Assembly: GCA_963726315.1 (NCBI GenBank)
Contig: CAVSBZ010000007.1
Location: 930,001 to 994,000 of the forward strand
Length of the DNA stretch: 64,000 nt
Source of the DNA: FEB-25 sp963726315
GTDB lineage: Bacteria > Chloroflexota > Anaerolineae > Anaerolineales > UBA4823
Direction of reading: 5' to 3'
Under the pieces are notes generated by a model that did not search any database, was not told where the DNA came from, and saw only the letters and a list, made by a program, of their open reading frames with translations. Both the position numbers and the translations under genes were made by a program. This document shows positions 61,836-64,000 of the stretch, piece by piece (position 1 is the stretch's first letter; every line of letters begins with the position of its first letter).

Positions 61836-62112
61836 TTAATCCCGTCTCCATAATGTTCCTTTAGCTACAGAGAATTATACATGGAGGTGCTCTCATAATA
61901 GGACTCTGACTATTATGAATGACTGGATAATGAATAAATCAACTACTCGGGGTTTTTATGTGCAACTATTATAGGGAATGATTATAAGGAAAGCGGAAGA
62001 CATAATTGATAAAAAAATTGGTAAATTTATTACTTTAAATTTCATTGACACAGGTGAAAGATTCATTTGGTTATAATATGATAAAAATTAATATCGGGGA
62101 AGTAATAATTCC

Positions 62113-62583
62113 ATGAAATATGTAGCCACAATTACTAAAGTCTTGCATCCAGAAAGAATGGGTCAGATATACGAAAATAAAGAACTCAGGCGATTTGCTT
62201 ATCTACTGACGCCCGTTAGTGTTGAAATTGGGCTGAAAGATTCCACAAGCGAAATATGTAGGATGTTCAGGTATACATATTCGGGACTTTGCTGTGGCAC
62301 TACTGACCATCAAAGCCTGAATCAAGCTTTTTCCCAGGCTACAGATGAATTTGGCCTGACGATCTCAGACTTCAAACTTATTCCCGATCAAAATACACAA
62401 GACTATTTCGTAAAAAGTAGTCCAATAAGCGGTTCAATTGTACCGGCTGATCGTGGATTGATTGATGATATAACGTTCCTCCTTCAACACGACCAGACAA
62501 TATTAGCAATTATGCTTTACATGGATCGTACACATAATTCATTAGGTAAAGCAAATGAATACGTTCTCTCACTAGATACGTAG
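62113..62583 (+). CDS. Hypothetical protein
   Basis: 156 residues (MKYVATITKVLHPERMGQIY, then TSEICRMFRYTYSGLCCGTT, HDQTILAIMLYMDRTHNSLG). No signal peptide or membrane helix. A GGGGAAG lies upstream of the ATG. Two adjacent cysteines (LCCG) stand out, but no family is recognised. The surrounding bases are AT-rich compared with neighbouring genes. Confidence 0.55.
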   Translation: MKYVATITKVLHPERMGQIYENKELRRFAYLLTPVSVEIGLKDSTSEICRMFRYTYSGLCCGTTDHQSLNQAFSQATDEFGLTISDFKLIPDQNTQDYFVKSSPISGSIVPADRGLIDDITFLLQHDQTILAIMLYMDRTHNSLGKANEYVLSLDT

Positions 62584-62751
62584 TCAAAAGATATTTTGTT
62601 AAAGATTCCAACTGATTTTCGTAAACAGCCTGAAAAATATTAATCGATCTACTATTTTGATCAATAATATCCATCAGATTGACAGATTATTCAGAACTAT
62701 TCTGTATAATTACATGCTTGCCACGATTTTGTACAAATAGGATGATCAGGT

Positions 62752-63960
62752 GTGAGAATTTGGCTTAAGATTAAGAATTATCCGTTTATTGGACTGGTTG
62801 TTTTAGCGTATATTGCCTTTATCGCGTTGGGAATGCCGGATGGGTTATTAGGGGTCGCCTGGCCGTCGATCCGGACAAGTTTTTTGCTCCCCGTGGATGC
62901 AGTTGGATTGTTGATAACGGCGGCTGTAGCCGGCTACCTGACATCCAGTTTTTTAAGCGGCCCACTCATTGCGCGTTTTAGTGTAGGCAATGTCCTTGCG
63001 GTGAGCTGCGCCATGACCGGGGCAGGATTGATAGGGTATACCCTGGTGCCGGTGTGGTGGATGATGGTACTGCTAGGTGTGGTGGCTGGTTTGGGAGCCG
63101 GTGCGATTGATGCTGGGCTCAACACCTATGTGGCAGCCAATTTTGGGGAGGGGATGATGCAGTGGCTGCACGCGTGTTATGGGATTGGGGTGACTCTCGG
63201 ACCTATCATCATGACCACTGCATTGACCACACAGAATTCATGGCGGTTGGGCTACAGGGTGGTGGGGGTGTTCCAACTGGTGCTGGCACTATGCTTTGCG
63301 CTGACCCTGCCATTATGGAACCAGAAAGAAGCTGCTGCAGGCGTTGAAACACCTAAGCGCCTAACAGATTACAAGACACCCCTGTTAACAACTCTGTTCC
63401 AGCCCAGGGTATGGTTAAGCATATCCCTGTTTTTCTTTTATGTAGGGTCTGAAGTTACGATGGGTACATGGGCGTATACCCTTTTGACTGAATCGCGGGG
63501 CATCCGTCCAGAATCAGCGGGGTTATTGGTGGGTAGCTATTGGGGTGCTTTCACAGTCGGCCGGATCCTGGCTGGATTGTTTGCCAAACGAGTGGGTGTT
63601 AACCGCCTGGTGGTGGGCGGATTGTTGGCGGCATTATTAGGGGCGGTGCTGCTGTGGTGGAACCCGGTAAAAGCGGCAAACTTGATCTCAATCCCATTGA
63701 TCGGATTCGCAATTGCCCCCATCTTCCCTGCACTGATATCAGGTACCAGCCAGCGTGTGGGAACACACAACGCGGCGAACACGATCGGGATGCAGATGGC
63801 TGCCAGTGGATTGGGGACTGCGATCATCCCCAGCTTGGTGGGAATCCTGGCACGGCGAGCGTCGTTGGAGGTCATCGCAGCTTGCCTGGTGGTGTTATTC
63901 ACCGGATTATTAGGATTGTATAGCCTGGCATTGAAGAAAAGAACTAGTATAGTGCTGTAA
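62752..63960 (+). CDS. Major facilitator superfamily transporter
   Basis: 402 residues, twelve predicted helices. N-terminal LVVLAYIAFIALGMPDGLLG, helix pairs through ALTTQNSWRLGYRVVGVFQL, a central loop (LTDYKTPLLTTLFQPRVW), and the second half with SVRPESAGLLVGSYWGAFTVG-like and LIGFAIAPIFPALISG. The MPDGLLGVAWPSIR start resembles fucose/sugar and multidrug-type MFS proteins. Substrate unknown. GTG start at 62752. Confidence 0.88.
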   Translation: MRIWLKIKNYPFIGLVVLAYIAFIALGMPDGLLGVAWPSIRTSFLLPVDAVGLLITAAVAGYLTSSFLSGPLIARFSVGNVLAVSCAMTGAGLIGYTLVPVWWMMVLLGVVAGLGAGAIDAGLNTYVAANFGEGMMQWLHACYGIGVTLGPIIMTTALTTQNSWRLGYRVVGVFQLVLALCFALTLPLWNQKEAAAGVETPKRLTDYKTPLLTTLFQPRVWLSISLFFFYVGSEVTMGTWAYTLLTESRGIRPESAGLLVGSYWGAFTVGRILAGLFAKRVGVNRLVVGGLLAALLGAVLLWWNPVKAANLISIPLIGFAIAPIFPALISGTSQRVGTHNAANTIGMQMAASGLGTAIIPSLVGILARRASLEVIAACLVVLFTGLLGLYSLALKKRTSIVL

Positions 63961-63980
63961 TTACTGACCGATCGATAATA

Positions 63981-64000
63981 GTAATTACTCACCATAACTG
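63981..64000 (+). mobile_element. Left end of a second IS66-type element (runs off the window)
   Basis: GTAATTACTCACC (63981-63993) is identical to the 13-base left terminal repeat of the IS66 copy at 57192. The next bases (ATAACTG) differ from that copy, so this is a related but not identical element. A target duplication of CGATAATA (63973-63980) would be expected beyond its far end. Confidence 0.6.

Noticed and set aside
62045..62077. TTGACA and TATAAT before the hypothetical gene at 62113
   Set aside because: The spacer is 21 bases, too long for a normal sigma-70 promoter.
57192..63993. Composite transposon between the two IS66-type ends
   Set aside because: The second element is only seen by its first bases, and the genes between are ordinary chromosomal ones, so there is no positive evidence.
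1..64000. tRNA genes, rRNA genes or CRISPR arrays
   Set aside because: No cloverleaf, rRNA core or regularly spaced direct repeats were recognised; the repeats seen are hairpins, att-like repeats and IS ends.

Overview
The window looks like a chromosome segment from an anaerobic bacterium of the Chloroflexota, most likely Anaerolineae-like. This placement is an inference from gene content: a fused transaldolase/phosphoglucose isomerase, a bacterial-type acetyl-CoA synthase with its N-terminal domain, Mvh/Hdr-type hydrogenase genes in a bacterium, a DUF166 protein and a T-box before valS. No rRNA, tRNA or CRISPR array was recognised.

Layout. 1-3.7 kb (+): end of a membrane protein, a NusG-like antiterminator, a low-molecular-weight tyrosine phosphatase, an ECF-type sigma factor, a frameshifted DegV and a small membrane protein. 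3.7-6.7 kb: DUF166 and a small helical protein (-), then a patatin-like lipase, a small membrane protein and an esterase (+). 6.7-30.9 kb (-): one tightly packed, co-oriented cluster of 22 genes encoding the carbonyl branch of the Wood-Ljungdahl pathway (CODH, acetyl-CoA synthase, both corrinoid protein subunits, methyltransferase, reductive activator, two CooC-like nickel ATPases), a MetV-MetF fusion, malic enzyme, an MvhADG hydrogenase with maturation protease, and HdrABC. Between the hydrogenase and CODH genes sit adjacent cyclic-nucleotide-binding and GNAT genes that together match the layout of cAMP-gated protein lysine acetyltransferases.

31.2-36.5 kb (+): transketolase, ribose-5-phosphate isomerase B and the transaldolase/PGI fusion form a pentose phosphate operon ending at a strong hairpin. 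36.6-40.9 kb (-): acyl-CoA ligase, miaA, yraN and a glycosyltransferase. About 40.97-50.84 kb: an integrated mobile element, all genes on (-), with a serine recombinase, small and large terminase, P4-type primase-helicase, a DUF669-like protein and small regulators, but no recognisable capsid, portal or tail genes. Near-identical 24-base direct repeats at both ends look like attachment sites. Most of its large genes carry single-base homopolymer indels, and the recombinase also has an in-frame TGA.

50.9-56.9 kb: membrane protein, JAMM protease and plsY (+), a metallo-beta-lactamase-fold protein (-), and valS (+) behind a clear sigma-70 promoter and T-box. 57.2-58.6 kb: an intact IS66-family element with perfect 13-base ends and an 8-base target duplication. 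A second identical end begins at 63981 and runs off the window. The rest holds a YprB-like nuclease, a Tat-exported phosphoesterase, two hypothetical genes and an MFS transporter.

Together the central cluster would couple H2 oxidation, through bifurcating Mvh-Hdr, to reduction of CO2 and methyl-THF to acetyl-CoA. Alternatively it could run in reverse for acetate oxidation. The sequence does not decide the direction.
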